From the NCBI GenBank assembly GCA_902614085.1, contig CACMJS010000001.1, positions 487,127 to 551,126 of the forward strand: 64,000 nucleotides of DNA, in the 5' to 3' direction. This document shows, one piece after another, positions 35,648-44,603 of this stretch. Both the position numbers and the translations under genes were made by a program. Under the pieces are notes generated by a model that searched no databases, was not told the origin of the DNA, and saw only the letters and a program-made list of their open reading frames with translations. Origin of the DNA: an uncultured Alphaproteobacteria bacterium. Its GTDB lineage: Bacteria; Pseudomonadota; Alphaproteobacteria; HIMB59; GCA-002718135. Within the stretch, counting starts at the first letter, position 1. Every line of letters starts with the position of its first letter.

Positions 35648-36955
35648 ATGATTAATTTGATTAAAAAACTATTTTTTATTTCTCTGCTTATCGCCTTAAA
35701 TAATAGTGTTTTTGCAACAAGCAGCTCAACCTTTTTAATCTCACAACTTGCCTTTAAAAACTATGACTATCCTGCAACATTATTGAATTTTAATGCCGAT
35801 AAAATAAAACTATCTCAAGACCAACTTCTTGATAAAGCAATAGCAGCAATAATTACCGAAGATATTAATTTAGCCAAAGATATTGCCAATAAAATTTTAG
35901 AAAAAAACAAAAATAATCAAGAGGCATATATAATTAAAATTTCATCCTTATTTTTAGATAAAAAATTTAATCAGATAAAAGAATTACGAGACAAATTAGA
36001 CAAACCAAATGAATTACTAGATTTTATCTTTTTTACAAATAATAGCCTTAAAGATGGTAGTACTATTAGTCGTGCACTTGTTGAAATTGTGGCATCATCT
36101 TTTTCTAACAATGAGCAAAGACGCTTAAATTATAATTTTTTATTATTTTATACTTCTCTTGCTAAATTAATTGACCCAAAAAACGAAAGAGCGATAATTA
36201 TTAAAGCTGAGTTATTTGATCAAGTTGGCCAATTCGAAGTGGCAAGAGATATTTTTGAAAAAATAAGTAAACAAAGTCCATATTATTTAGATGCGCAAAG
36301 TAGTTTAGCAATTAATTATTTATATAATAGTTCGTATGAAGATGCTGAAAATAAGATTTTATCTATTCTACAAAATAACAATAATAACTATGCTCTTAAA
36401 AAAATTCTTGGCGATTTTTATCGGTATAATAAAAAATATGATTTAGCTCTATCAATATATAATCAGATGATTAAAGAAAACCGCGGTGACATTTGGAATA
36501 TATTTTATATGAGAGGTATATGTTTTGAGCAATTAGGTGATTGGGATTTAGCAGAAAAAGATTTTTTAAAATCACTTGAAATAAAACCTGATAGCCCAAA
36601 TGTTTTGAATTATTTAGCTTATGGTTGGGTTGAAAGAGAAATGAAATTAGATCGTTCTTTGCAAATGTTAGAAGAAGCATATGAAGCTAACCCTGAAAGT
36701 TTTTATATTATTGACAGTCTTGCTTGGGCACATTTTAAAAAAAATAATCTTTCAGAAGCTGCTCGTTTAATGGAAATGGTAATAGATATTGCGCCAGGTG
36801 AAGCAATATCTCTAGACCACCTTGGAGATATTTATTATGCTATGAATAGAAAAAGAGAAGCTATTCATTTCTGGCAACAAGCGCTAGAATTAGCTGAACC
36901 TGATGATGAAATTGAAGAAAATGTTAAAATTAAATTAGAAAAATTTAATGGATAA
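35648..36955 (+). CDS. TPR-repeat protein, exported
   Basis: 435 residues with a signal peptide (about 1-23, ending V-F-A-T). From about 60 on it is built of helical pairs; the clearest TPR units are near the C-terminus, for example GDWDLAEKDFLKSLEIKPDSPNVLNYLAY and AISLDHLGDIYYAMNRKREAIHFWQQALEL. It is probably a periplasmic or outer-membrane scaffold. The position immediately before ispE, overlapping it by 8 bases, is conserved in Alphaproteobacteria. The specific function is unknown. Confidence 0.85.
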   Translation: MINLIKKLFFISLLIALNNSVFATSSSTFLISQLAFKNYDYPATLLNFNADKIKLSQDQLLDKAIAAIITEDINLAKDIANKILEKNKNNQEAYIIKISSLFLDKKFNQIKELRDKLDKPNELLDFIFFTNNSLKDGSTISRALVEIVASSFSNNEQRRLNYNFLLFYTSLAKLIDPKNERAIIIKAELFDQVGQFEVARDIFEKISKQSPYYLDAQSSLAINYLYNSSYEDAENKILSILQNNNNNYALKKILGDFYRYNKKYDLALSIYNQMIKENRGDIWNIFYMRGICFEQLGDWDLAEKDFLKSLEIKPDSPNVLNYLAYGWVEREMKLDRSLQMLEEAYEANPESFYIIDSLAWAHFKKNNLSEAARLMEMVIDIAPGEAISLDHLGDIYYAMNRKREAIHFWQQALELAEPDDEIEENVKIKLEKFNG

Positions 36956-37781
36956 TAGTATTACTGAGAAGTCACCTGCAAAAATAAATTTATTTCTTAA
37001 AATTTTGAATCGAAGAGAAGATAATTATCACAATATTAGAACAGGAATAACCAGTATTAATTTATGTGATGAAATAGAGGTAAAGCCAAGCAATCAATTC
37101 AATGTTGAATACAGGGGTGCATTTGCTCCAGAAAATAATAAATTTGATGATTGTATTATAAAAAAAATATTTAGTTTTTTGAATATTTCGCCTCCAAACA
37201 TTTCGTTTTCGATTACCAAAAACTTTCCCTATCAAGCGGGATTAGGCTCTGCATCTTCAAATGCAGCAACGGTAATAAAGATCCTAGAAAATCTAGAAAT
37301 TATAAATAAAAAAAATATTTTTGACTATACAGATTTAGGTTCTGATATTCCTTTCTTTCTTAATCAACACGATAGTTTAGTAAGAGGAAGAGGGGACTTA
37401 ATTTCAAATATTGTTTTTCCAAAATATTTTTTCTTAATAACAAAACCAAATTTTAATTGCTCCACAAAAAAAATGTACGACACATTTATTCCTGCTGATT
37501 TTGATTATAATATTGAAGAAGATATTGAAGAAATTAACGATGACGATAATGGGAATGATTTTGAAAAAGTAATTAAAAAACTCGAGCCTGGTTTTAATTC
37601 AATTTATAATAAGATGGATAATTTAGAGGATACTATTTTTACAAGACTAACAGGTAGTGGATCATGTATTTTTTCAGTTTTTGAAAATAAACTTTCAGCT
37701 GAAAAAGCAAAAAATTCTTTTCTTAAAACTTATCCAAATTTATGGGCAGCAGTTGCTGAAAATAATAATATAAAATTATAA
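36948..37781 (+). CDS. ispE: 4-diphosphocytidyl-2-C-methyl-D-erythritol kinase
   Basis: 277 residues of GHMP kinase fold. SPAKINLFLKILNRREDNYHNI is the diagnostic N-terminus, QAGLGSASSNAATVI is the ATP-binding motif 2, and FTRLTGSGSCIFSVF is motif 3. IspE phosphorylates CDP-ME in the MEP isoprenoid pathway, matching ispH at 5717. An acidic insertion (NIEEDIEEINDDDNGNDFEK, about residues 186-205) is unusual. The 3' end overlaps the convergent RraA-like gene by 6 bases. Confidence 0.94.
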   Translation: MDNSITEKSPAKINLFLKILNRREDNYHNIRTGITSINLCDEIEVKPSNQFNVEYRGAFAPENNKFDDCIIKKIFSFLNISPPNISFSITKNFPYQAGLGSASSNAATVIKILENLEIINKKNIFDYTDLGSDIPFFLNQHDSLVRGRGDLISNIVFPKYFFLITKPNFNCSTKKMYDTFIPADFDYNIEEDIEEINDDDNGNDFEKVIKKLEPGFNSIYNKMDNLEDTIFTRLTGSGSCIFSVFENKLSAEKAKNSFLKTYPNLWAAVAENNNIKL

Positions 37782-38432
37782 AATTTTATGTTTTTCAAAT
37801 ACAGCAGTTAAACTATCACCTTTTTTTAATTCATCTCTAACAGTATTTTCACTGCTTACTTTTTCTAGAGCTTTTTTTATAACTTCATCAATAACTTTAG
37901 ATGGCACAACAACAACACCATCATTATCGCCAAATACTAAATCTCCACTTTCAATATAGACATTTGCTATTTCACCTGGCACATCTGCCATCATCATTTT
38001 ACCTCTAAATTTTGTATCAACAGGATTAGTACCTTTTGCAAAAACTGGAAAACCAATTTCATTAATCATTTTTGTATCGCGAACACAGCCATCTGTTAAA
38101 CAACCTGCTGATTTTAAATAAGTTGCTCGAGTTGATAATAATTCTCCCCATGGAGCGATCTTTTCATTTCCGTGACAACATAAAACAGCAATTTCATTTT
38201 CTTTTAAACTATCAATCAATGCTATTTCATGTTCGTAAACATTTGTATTTTCATCATCATGATAAATAGGCATATACAAACCAACTCTCGCAAGCCCACA
38301 TATAATTACATCTGGTTTTATTGATTTGATACCAGGTGTTAATGTTTGTTTATGATAACCCAAACTATCTAATGTATCAGCTAATACAGCTGAATAAAGT
38401 TTCGTTTTATATTCTTCAAAATTAAGAGTCAT
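37776..38432 (-). CDS. RraA-like aldolase/decarboxylase family protein
   Basis: 218 residues. The RraA/HMG-aldolase core is visible: SAVLADTLDSLGY at the N-terminus, APWGELLSTRATYLKSAGCLTDGCVRDTKMI (the G-x20-R-D motif that binds metal and pyruvate), and VESGDLVFGDNDGVVVVP-like strand (IESGDLVFGDNDG). Members are class II pyruvate aldolases for 4-hydroxy-4-methyl-2-oxoglutarate or oxaloacetate decarboxylases; some only inhibit RNase E. With all active-site residues kept and catabolic neighbours, an aldolase role is more likely. Convergent with ispE with a 6-base overlap; divergent from the Gfo/Idh gene. Confidence 0.82.
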   Translation of the reverse strand: MTLNFEEYKTKLYSAVLADTLDSLGYHKQTLTPGIKSIKPDVIICGLARVGLYMPIYHDDENTNVYEHEIALIDSLKENEIAVLCCHGNEKIAPWGELLSTRATYLKSAGCLTDGCVRDTKMINEIGFPVFAKGTNPVDTKFRGKMMMADVPGEIANVYIESGDLVFGDNDGVVVVPSKVIDEVIKKALEKVSSENTVRDELKKGDSLTAVFEKHKIL

Positions 38433-38519
38433 TTTTTTTGAATTTATTTATATTATCAATTTACTTATTCATATAACATCATACTATTATAAAGTGGTCA
38501 AGTTAGTTTTATAGAAATA

Positions 38520-39524
38520 ATGATTTATAATATTTTAATAATTGGAGCAGGTGGAATTGGAAAAAGACATATTAAAGGTTATTTGGGAACTAGCAGAGCC
38601 AAAATTTCTATTGTTGAACCAGATGTTAACAAACAAAAAAACTTAAATAGTGAATTTGAAATTCAACATACATTTAGTTCTCTTGATGAAGTTAATCAAA
38701 AATTTGATCTAGCAATAATATGTTCACCAGCTAATTGGCATCTAGAACATATGCAGTTTTGTATAAAAAATAATCTATCATTTATGGTAGAAAAACCTCT
38801 TTCTACAAAAATTGATGGTTTAGAAAACATTATAGAGGAGGTCAGAGAAAAAAAATTATTTGTTCGTGTAGGATATACAAGAAGAAATAGCTTAGTCTCC
38901 AGAGCCTTAAAAGATCAAATTTTGAATAATAAAATTGGGGACGTTAAATTAGCTTATATTAATTCTTCTCAAGAGTTTCCTAGATATAGGCCAGATTATC
39001 AAACTATTTATTATGCAAAAGAAGAAACTGGAGGAGGCGCCATACTCGATGCTTCTACTCATATGATTGATCAATTAATTTGGATATTAGGTATTCCTGA
39101 AGAAGTAAGCTGTATGTACGATAGATTAGTATTAGAGGGAACAGAAACAGAGGACACTTGTCTTATTAATATAAGATTTTCTAATGGATGTTTAGCCAAT
39201 ATAACCGTTAATCAATTTCAGAAACCAAATATTAATACATATGAGTTTGTTGGCACTAGAGGTAATATAAAACTTGATCATTCTACTTTAATGTTTGCTG
39301 ATGATGATAGCGGTGTTTGGAAAGATCAAAAAGATTATATGAAAGGCCAAGATCCAATGGAAGTACATCAAAATAATTTTCTTTTACAGGCAAACAGATT
39401 TTTGGATGGTTATGAAGGTAAGGATTGTGACTTAGCAACTTTAGAAGAAGCTTATTTAAATTTAAAAGTTGTATTAGCTGCGAAATTATCTTGGAAAGAA
39501 AAAAAAATAATTAAAATTAGTTAA
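38520..39524 (+). CDS. Gfo/Idh/MocA-family oxidoreductase
   Basis: 334 residues. N-terminal Rossmann fold ILIIGAGGIGKRHIKGY, then the SPANWHLEHM and VEKPLST motif (catalytic EKP lysine), and GGGAILDASTHMIDQLIWILG carrying the catalytic His region. These NAD(P)-dependent enzymes oxidise sugars, inositols or sugar acids. It begins a plus-strand run with 1-13-base spacing to an SDR and a second Gfo/Idh member. Related enzymes act on sialic-acid derivatives (2,7-anhydro-Neu5Ac oxidoreductases), which would fit the nan genes further on, but this is only a suggestion. Confidence 0.87.
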   Translation: MIYNILIIGAGGIGKRHIKGYLGTSRAKISIVEPDVNKQKNLNSEFEIQHTFSSLDEVNQKFDLAIICSPANWHLEHMQFCIKNNLSFMVEKPLSTKIDGLENIIEEVREKKLFVRVGYTRRNSLVSRALKDQILNNKIGDVKLAYINSSQEFPRYRPDYQTIYYAKEETGGGAILDASTHMIDQLIWILGIPEEVSCMYDRLVLEGTETEDTCLINIRFSNGCLANITVNQFQKPNINTYEFVGTRGNIKLDHSTLMFADDDSGVWKDQKDYMKGQDPMEVHQNNFLLQANRFLDGYEGKDCDLATLEEAYLNLKVVLAAKLSWKEKKIIKIS

Positions 39525-39525
39525 G

Positions 39526-40305
39526 ATGATTAGTTTAAAAAATAAAAATATTTTTATTGCTGGAGGTAGTGGCTATCTTGGTTCAGTTTTATGTGAAGAA
39601 ATATTGAAACTAGACGGAAATTTATTTTTAGCTGATCAAGACATCAAAAGGTCTGAATTAGTAATAAAAAAATTACAAAAAAAATATCCCAAGAGTAAAA
39701 TTATTTTTTCTCACTTAAATATGATTGATCCTAAATCTATTTCTAAAAATATTAAATTAGCTTATCAAAAATTTAAATACATAGATGGATTAGTTAATGC
39801 AACATTTGGATCAACTTCTGAAAAACTATCTAAATTAACTGCAGAAAAATTTAACAAAGCTAATCAAATTAATTTAACAGGCTCTTTTTTGCTTATGAGA
39901 GGTGTGGCAAATAAAATGAAAAAAGGCGGAAGTATCGTAATGTTTGCTTCAATGTATGGATTAGTATCGCCAAAAATGGAAATGTATCCAAATAATATTA
40001 ATCCTAATCCTGTAGAATATGGTGCTGGAAAAGCTGGTTTAAATCAAATGGTAAAATATTTTTCTTCATATTATGGTAAAAATAATATTCGTATCAATGC
40101 AATTGTTCCTGGTCCTTTTCCAAACATAAATAAGGCTGCAAACAATAATAATAAATTTTTGAGTAATTTAAAAAATTCTACAATGTTAAAACGTTTCGGC
40201 AAACCTATCGAAACCGCAAAACCAACAATTTTTCTTTTATCTGATGCATCAAGTTATATGACAGGTCATTCACTTATAGTTGATGGTGGTTGGACAGCGT
40301 GGTAA
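39526..40305 (+). CDS. Short-chain dehydrogenase/reductase (SDR)
   Basis: 259 residues, classical SDR: NAD-binding FIAGGSGYLGSVLCEEIL, active-site serine near MFASMYGLVS, the catalytic YxxxK as YGAGK, and a C-terminal SSYMTGHSLIVDGGWTAW. The N-terminal NAG-type motif reads GLVNATFGS rather than NNAG, so it is somewhat divergent. It lies one base after the first Gfo/Idh gene, suggesting the two act in sequence on a sugar-like substrate. Substrate unknown. Confidence 0.88.
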   Translation: MISLKNKNIFIAGGSGYLGSVLCEEILKLDGNLFLADQDIKRSELVIKKLQKKYPKSKIIFSHLNMIDPKSISKNIKLAYQKFKYIDGLVNATFGSTSEKLSKLTAEKFNKANQINLTGSFLLMRGVANKMKKGGSIVMFASMYGLVSPKMEMYPNNINPNPVEYGAGKAGLNQMVKYFSSYYGKNNIRINAIVPGPFPNINKAANNNNKFLSNLKNSTMLKRFGKPIETAKPTIFLLSDASSYMTGHSLIVDGGWTAW

Positions 40306-40318
40306 GTGATATTTAATA

Positions 40319-41278
40319 ATGACTCAATTTCCCATAGAAAATAAAAAAATCAAATTAGCAATGCTAGGAATGACGGAAGGAAATGGACATCCTTACTCAT
40401 GGAGCATAATTATTAATGGTAGATATAATGCAGAAGCTTTAGCAAAATGTCCTTATGCAGCAATTATTGATTACATTTCAAAGCAACCAAAAAATACCTT
40501 AGGTATAAAAGATGTAGAAGTTTCACATGTATGGACAGATAATCCTGATGATGCAAAGCTTGTCGCTGAAGTTGCAGAAATTGAAAATATTGTTGAAGAT
40601 CCAAAAGATGTGATTGGACAAGTCGATGCAGTTTTAGTTGCAACTGATATTGGTTCAGAGCATGTTGAGAGGTGTAAACCATTCGTTGAGGCAAATGTAC
40701 CAATCTTTGTTGATAAACCATTATGCGATAATTTTACTGATCTAAAAATTTTTCAGCAGTGGATTGATGAGGGAAAGCCCATAATTAGTTCTTCTGCAAT
40801 GCGATATTGTAAAGAGTATGAGCCATACCATCAATCAACTTACGAACTAGGTGATTTAAGATACATTAATGTCACTATGGCAAAAAGTTGGGAGAAATAT
40901 GGGATACACGCTTTAGAAACATTATATCCAATTGTTGGTCCAGGCTTTACTTCAATACAAAATCTAGGAGATAAGAATAGAAACATCGTTCATCTACAAC
41001 ATACAAAAGGAGTTGATATAAATATCGCAAATGTCCAAGATATGCTCGGAGGTTTCGGTCTTGTTTCTTTAGTTGGAACTAAAAGTGGAATACAAATAAA
41101 ATCAAATGATACTTTTTATGCATTTAAAAAACAATTAGAGTCATACGTTCATTATTTACGAACAGGTATAAAACCAGTTCCATGGGAGGAAACTAAAGAA
41201 TTAATGCAACTTGTTGCTGCTGGTATAAAGAGTAGAGAAGAAGGTGGAATTAAAATTAATTTAAGTGAGGTTAATTAG
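40319..41278 (+). CDS. Gfo/Idh/MocA-like oxidoreductase, divergent
   Basis: 319 residues. The dinucleotide-binding loop is altered (AMLGMTEGNGHPYSWSIIING, no GxGxxG), but the rest follows the family: VDAVLVATDIGSEHVERCKPF, then FVDKPLCDN as the EKP-type motif with a lysine, and a C-terminal substrate domain with WEETKELMQLVAAGIKSREEGG. It directly abuts the next SDR gene. An unusual cofactor loop suggests a distinct subgroup, so activity as a dehydrogenase is likely but not proven. Its neighbours suggest a step in a sugar-acid or hydroxy-acid pathway. Confidence 0.75.
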   Translation: MTQFPIENKKIKLAMLGMTEGNGHPYSWSIIINGRYNAEALAKCPYAAIIDYISKQPKNTLGIKDVEVSHVWTDNPDDAKLVAEVAEIENIVEDPKDVIGQVDAVLVATDIGSEHVERCKPFVEANVPIFVDKPLCDNFTDLKIFQQWIDEGKPIISSSAMRYCKEYEPYHQSTYELGDLRYINVTMAKSWEKYGIHALETLYPIVGPGFTSIQNLGDKNRNIVHLQHTKGVDINIANVQDMLGGFGLVSLVGTKSGIQIKSNDTFYAFKKQLESYVHYLRTGIKPVPWEETKELMQLVAAGIKSREEGGIKINLSEVN

Positions 41279-42070
41279 ATGAATGTTTTAGAAAGTTTTT
41301 CTCTAAAAGGTAAAGTTGCACTTGTTACTGGAGGAGCTGGACTTTACGGGAGACAAATAGTGGAAGCGTTAGCTGAAGCTGGAGCAGATACATATATAGC
41401 TTCACGAAATATTGAAAGTTTACAACAAGTAGCAGAAGAAGAAACAAAACGAGGTTATAAAGTTACTGCATTACAATTAGATTTATCTCAGGATGATTCA
41501 ATCGAAAAGCTATATAATGACATTATTCAGAAAAGTGGAAAATGTGATGTCTTGATTAATAATGCAGTCTCTAGAGAGCATGGCAGTCTTGGTTGGGACA
41601 ATACTCTAGATGACTTTGATAAAAGTTTAAGAATAAATGCATCAGCATTATTTAAAATTACAAATATGTTTTCTGAAGGAATGAAAAAAAATAAATCTGG
41701 ATCCATAATAAATATTGGATCAATGATGGGTACTGTTGGTGTGGAAAATGGCAATTATGAAGGTACAGATTTCAAACCTGCTACTTCTCCTTTATATTTT
41801 TATGAAAAGGGAGGTATGCATAATTTTACAAGATGGGCAGCAAGTATGTTAGGTCCTTTTAATATTCGAGTTAATTGTTTAGCTCCAGGTGGATTTAAAG
41901 TTCCTTCTCATCCAGACAGATTTGTTGAAAATTATAGTAAAAGAACTCAGCTAGGACGAATGGCTAATAGTACTGATTTAAAAGGCCCAATAATTTTTTT
42001 AGCATCGGACTCTTCAGCTTATTTGACAGGAACAATTATTGCTGTTGATGGTGGATATACTGCAAAATAA
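41279..42070 (+). CDS. Short-chain dehydrogenase/reductase (SDR)
   Basis: 263 residues, classical SDR: VALVTGGAGLYGRQIVEALAEAG, DVLINNAVSRE, active-site serine in IINIGSMMG, YxxxK as YFYEK, and AYLTGTIIAVDGGYTAK at the end. A long loop between Ser and Tyr (GVENGNYEGTDFKPATSPL) is larger than usual. It starts immediately after the second Gfo/Idh gene. It probably oxidises a secondary alcohol of a sugar acid or polyol; substrate unknown. Confidence 0.9.
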   Translation: MNVLESFSLKGKVALVTGGAGLYGRQIVEALAEAGADTYIASRNIESLQQVAEEETKRGYKVTALQLDLSQDDSIEKLYNDIIQKSGKCDVLINNAVSREHGSLGWDNTLDDFDKSLRINASALFKITNMFSEGMKKNKSGSIINIGSMMGTVGVENGNYEGTDFKPATSPLYFYEKGGMHNFTRWAASMLGPFNIRVNCLAPGGFKVPSHPDRFVENYSKRTQLGRMANSTDLKGPIIFLASDSSAYLTGTIIAVDGGYTAK

Positions 42071-42085
42071 CAAAGGATAAACAAT

Positions 42086-42910
42086 ATGACTAAATATGAT
42101 GAAACAAAAACAAATAATGGAACAAAACCATTTAACACTTTTCGTAAGAGTAGAGTAAAAAGAACGACTAGTGCAGGGAAAGTTGCAACAATATTAAAAT
42201 GCAACACAGTTGATATTAAAGTAGCAGAAATTTTTGCCTTAGCACAACCAGATGCCATATGGCTTTGTATGGAACATGGATCACTCGACTATAATCAAGC
42301 TGAAAATCAGAGTAACGCTGCAAAGATATATGATGTTGACTCTCTTCTTCGTGTTAATAGAGGTAGCTACAGTAATTATATTAGAGGTTTAGAAGTTGAT
42401 TGTACGGGATTAATTATACCTCAAATAAAAAGTTTAGCAGATGCGAAAGAGATTGAGGAGTTTACAAAATTTCCTCCTATAGGCAAAAGAGGAGTTGATG
42501 GTGGAAACAATGATGGAAAATACACGAAGCTTGATATGGCAGAGTATATTAAACAAGCTAATCAAGAAAGATTAGTAATCTATCAGATTGAAACACCTGA
42601 AGTTATTAATGATGTTGAAGCGATTGCTGAAATGGAAGGCGTAGATGCACTATTTTTTGGACCTGGAGATTATTCTCTTTCATTAGGTGTTCCAGGTCAA
42701 ATGGATCATCCTGATGTTGTCAGTGCAAGAAAAAAAGTTGCAGAAGTAGCAAGAAAAAATAATAAAATTGCAGCTACTCCAGGTGGACCAGGCGTAGCAA
42801 AAAATTATATTGATATGGGATACAATCTACTTAATATTGGTGCTGATGTAGTTGCATTAGCCGATTATGCAGAAAATTTAGTTAGCCAGTTTGAAGAAAT
42901 TAATTCCTAA
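42086..42910 (+). CDS. HpcH/HpaI-family aldolase (class II pyruvate/2-oxo acid aldolase)
   Basis: 274 residues. The barrel shows DAIWLCMEHGSLDY (catalytic His is in the E-H-G stretch), GLIIPQIKSLADAKEIEEFTKFPPIGKRG, the metal-binding VIYQIETPEVINDVEAIAEM and DALFFGPGDYSLSLGVPGQ. HpaI-type aldolases cleave 2-oxo-3-deoxy or 4-hydroxy-2-oxo acids into pyruvate plus aldehyde. It lies 15 bases after an SDR and overlaps the D-serine-dehydratase-like gene by one base, so the operon probably oxidises and then splits a carbon chain. Confidence 0.88.
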   Translation: MTKYDETKTNNGTKPFNTFRKSRVKRTTSAGKVATILKCNTVDIKVAEIFALAQPDAIWLCMEHGSLDYNQAENQSNAAKIYDVDSLLRVNRGSYSNYIRGLEVDCTGLIIPQIKSLADAKEIEEFTKFPPIGKRGVDGGNNDGKYTKLDMAEYIKQANQERLVIYQIETPEVINDVEAIAEMEGVDALFFGPGDYSLSLGVPGQMDHPDVVSARKKVAEVARKNNKIAATPGGPGVAKNYIDMGYNLLNIGADVVALADYAENLVSQFEEINS

Positions 42911-44190
42911 TGGATTTAAGTGAAGTTCAAAATACTATTTTAGATAGACGTACTAAAGGAATTCCAGGTTCAAGTGAACCATTTCCATTAAAAGAGCTTA
43001 GAAATAAAAAATGGAATATTTTGAAGGAAGATATGCCAATGCCATTAATGGTATTAAAACAAAAAAACTATCTTCATAACTTAAAAACTTTTTCAAATTA
43101 TTTAGAAAAACACAATCTAGATATTGCTCCTCATGGTAAAACTACTATGGCCCCTCAGATTTTTTCTGAGCAAATAAAACATGGCGCATGGGGCATCACC
43201 GCTGGTGCCATTAATCAAATTCAAGTTATGTTTGATTTTGGTATTAATAAAGTTTTACTTGCTAATCAACTTTTAGGTAAATCACATCTAGAAACAATAG
43301 CATCATATATTAATCAAAATAAAAATTTTTCTTTTTATTGTTTTGTTGATTCTATTGAGCAGTTTTTAAATATTAAAAAAAATCTTGGAGATCAAAATTT
43401 AACCAATCCAATAAATTTATTGCCTGAAATAGGTGCAGAAAATGGAAGAACAGGTATACGCAAAAAAGAAGATTTTTTAAAACTCGTTAATATAATCGGA
43501 GAGGACACATCAAAGAATTTTACTTTTGCAGGTATATCCTCTTATGAGGGCATAGCAGCTGTAGCTATGAAAGGTTCAAATGCTGTGCATGATTTTTGTT
43601 CAAAGATTGAGGATATTATTAATGATATTCCTTCAAATTATTACTCTCATCTAAATGAATTATTAATTACTGCGGGTGGATCAACTCATTTTGATATTGT
43701 GGGGGAAAGATTTTCAAAAATTAAACTCAGTGTGCCTATTAAAGTATTATTAAGAAGTGGATGTTATATTACACATGATCATGGACCTTACCTTGATGCA
43801 CTTGAAACAGCTAAAAGTGATTCCAATAGACAATGGGATCAATCTCTACAACCAGCTCTCGAAATTTGGTCGTATGTACAATCAATTCCTGAAAATAATC
43901 TTGCCTTTCTAACTATGGGAAAACGAGATGCTCCCTATGACTCAGGTTTACCAAAACCTATAAAAAGATTTAGACCTGGTGAAGGTTTCTTAGATATTGG
44001 TGAAGCAGAAATATTTAGCACAAATGATCAGCATGCCTTTGTTAAACTTACTGATAATCATCAATGGCAGGTAGGGGATATGATTTGTTCTGGTATTTCA
44101 CATCCATGCACAGCATTTGATAAATGGAAGTTTATTCCAGTTGTTGATGATGACTATAATGTTCTTGATGGGATATTAACTTATTTTTGA
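42910..44190 (+). CDS. D-serine dehydratase / D-threonine aldolase-like PLP enzyme
   Basis: 426 residues. Fold-type III PLP barrel (alanine racemase-like) with the PLP lysine in IAPHGKTTMAP, the sequence PEIGAENGRTGIRK, and a C-terminal metal-binding domain with DQHAF and SGISHPCTAFDKW (His and Cys ligands), as in DSD1/D-threonine aldolase enzymes. Such enzymes deaminate D-serine-like or cleave D-3-hydroxy amino acids, depending on Zn or Mn. A RidA protein, which clears reactive enamines released by these dehydratases, converges from the next base (44191), supporting a deaminase role. Confidence 0.85.
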   Translation: MDLSEVQNTILDRRTKGIPGSSEPFPLKELRNKKWNILKEDMPMPLMVLKQKNYLHNLKTFSNYLEKHNLDIAPHGKTTMAPQIFSEQIKHGAWGITAGAINQIQVMFDFGINKVLLANQLLGKSHLETIASYINQNKNFSFYCFVDSIEQFLNIKKNLGDQNLTNPINLLPEIGAENGRTGIRKKEDFLKLVNIIGEDTSKNFTFAGISSYEGIAAVAMKGSNAVHDFCSKIEDIINDIPSNYYSHLNELLITAGGSTHFDIVGERFSKIKLSVPIKVLLRSGCYITHDHGPYLDALETAKSDSNRQWDQSLQPALEIWSYVQSIPENNLAFLTMGKRDAPYDSGLPKPIKRFRPGEGFLDIGEAEIFSTNDQHAFVKLTDNHQWQVGDMICSGISHPCTAFDKWKFIPVVDDDYNVLDGILTYF

Positions 44191-44580
44191 TTATCCTTCT
44201 TGTCTAGTATTTGGCGCATAAGCAACACAATCAAGCTCAAATTTTAAGAAAGTAGGTAACACTTTTACAATTGTACTTCTTGTTGGTAGTGGATCTCTAA
44301 AATATTCAGGATAAATTTTATTATATTCTTTTAAATCTTTTTGATCAGCTACGTAGCCTTTTACATTAATAACATGATCCAAGGTCAGACCTGCTTCTTT
44401 TAAAATAACTTCTAGATTTTCAATTGAACGTCTCATTTCTTCTTCAAATGTACCTTCAATGACTGAACCATTTTCTCGATCAACGGAAGCTTGCCCTGAA
44501 ACATATACAAAGTCACCTGCTTTAATTGCGGGGCTAAATGGTAAAACTGATTTTGCACCTGTAGTTATTATTTTGATCAT
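44191..44580 (-). CDS. RidA-family enamine/imine deaminase
   Basis: 129 residues from the ATG at 44580, preceded by AGGAGA with 4 bases spacing; a longer in-frame start (44625) adds 15 residues unlike the family. RidA core: GAKSVLPFSPAIKAGDFVYVSGQ, the catalytic arginine region PTRSTIVKVLP, and the final FKFELDCVAYAP strand (Glu of the active site). RidA hydrolyses 2-aminoacrylate-type intermediates made by PLP enzymes. It follows the SDR gene by 23 bases and faces the PLP enzyme tail to tail. Confidence 0.9.
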   Translation of the reverse strand: MIKIITTGAKSVLPFSPAIKAGDFVYVSGQASVDRENGSVIEGTFEEEMRRSIENLEVILKEAGLTLDHVINVKGYVADQKDLKEYNKIYPEYFRDPLPTRSTIVKVLPTFLKFELDCVAYAPNTRQEG

Positions 44581-44584
44581 ATTC

Positions 44585-44590
44585 TCTCCT
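44585..44590 (-). promoter_or_regulatory. Shine-Dalgarno deciding the RidA start
   Basis: On the minus strand AGGAGA then GAAT then the ATG of MIKIITTG. This site makes the 44580 start much more credible than the longer start at 44625, which would also overlap the SDR gene by 22 bases. Confidence 0.75.
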
Positions 44591-44603
44591 ATTAAAATTT
44601 TTA

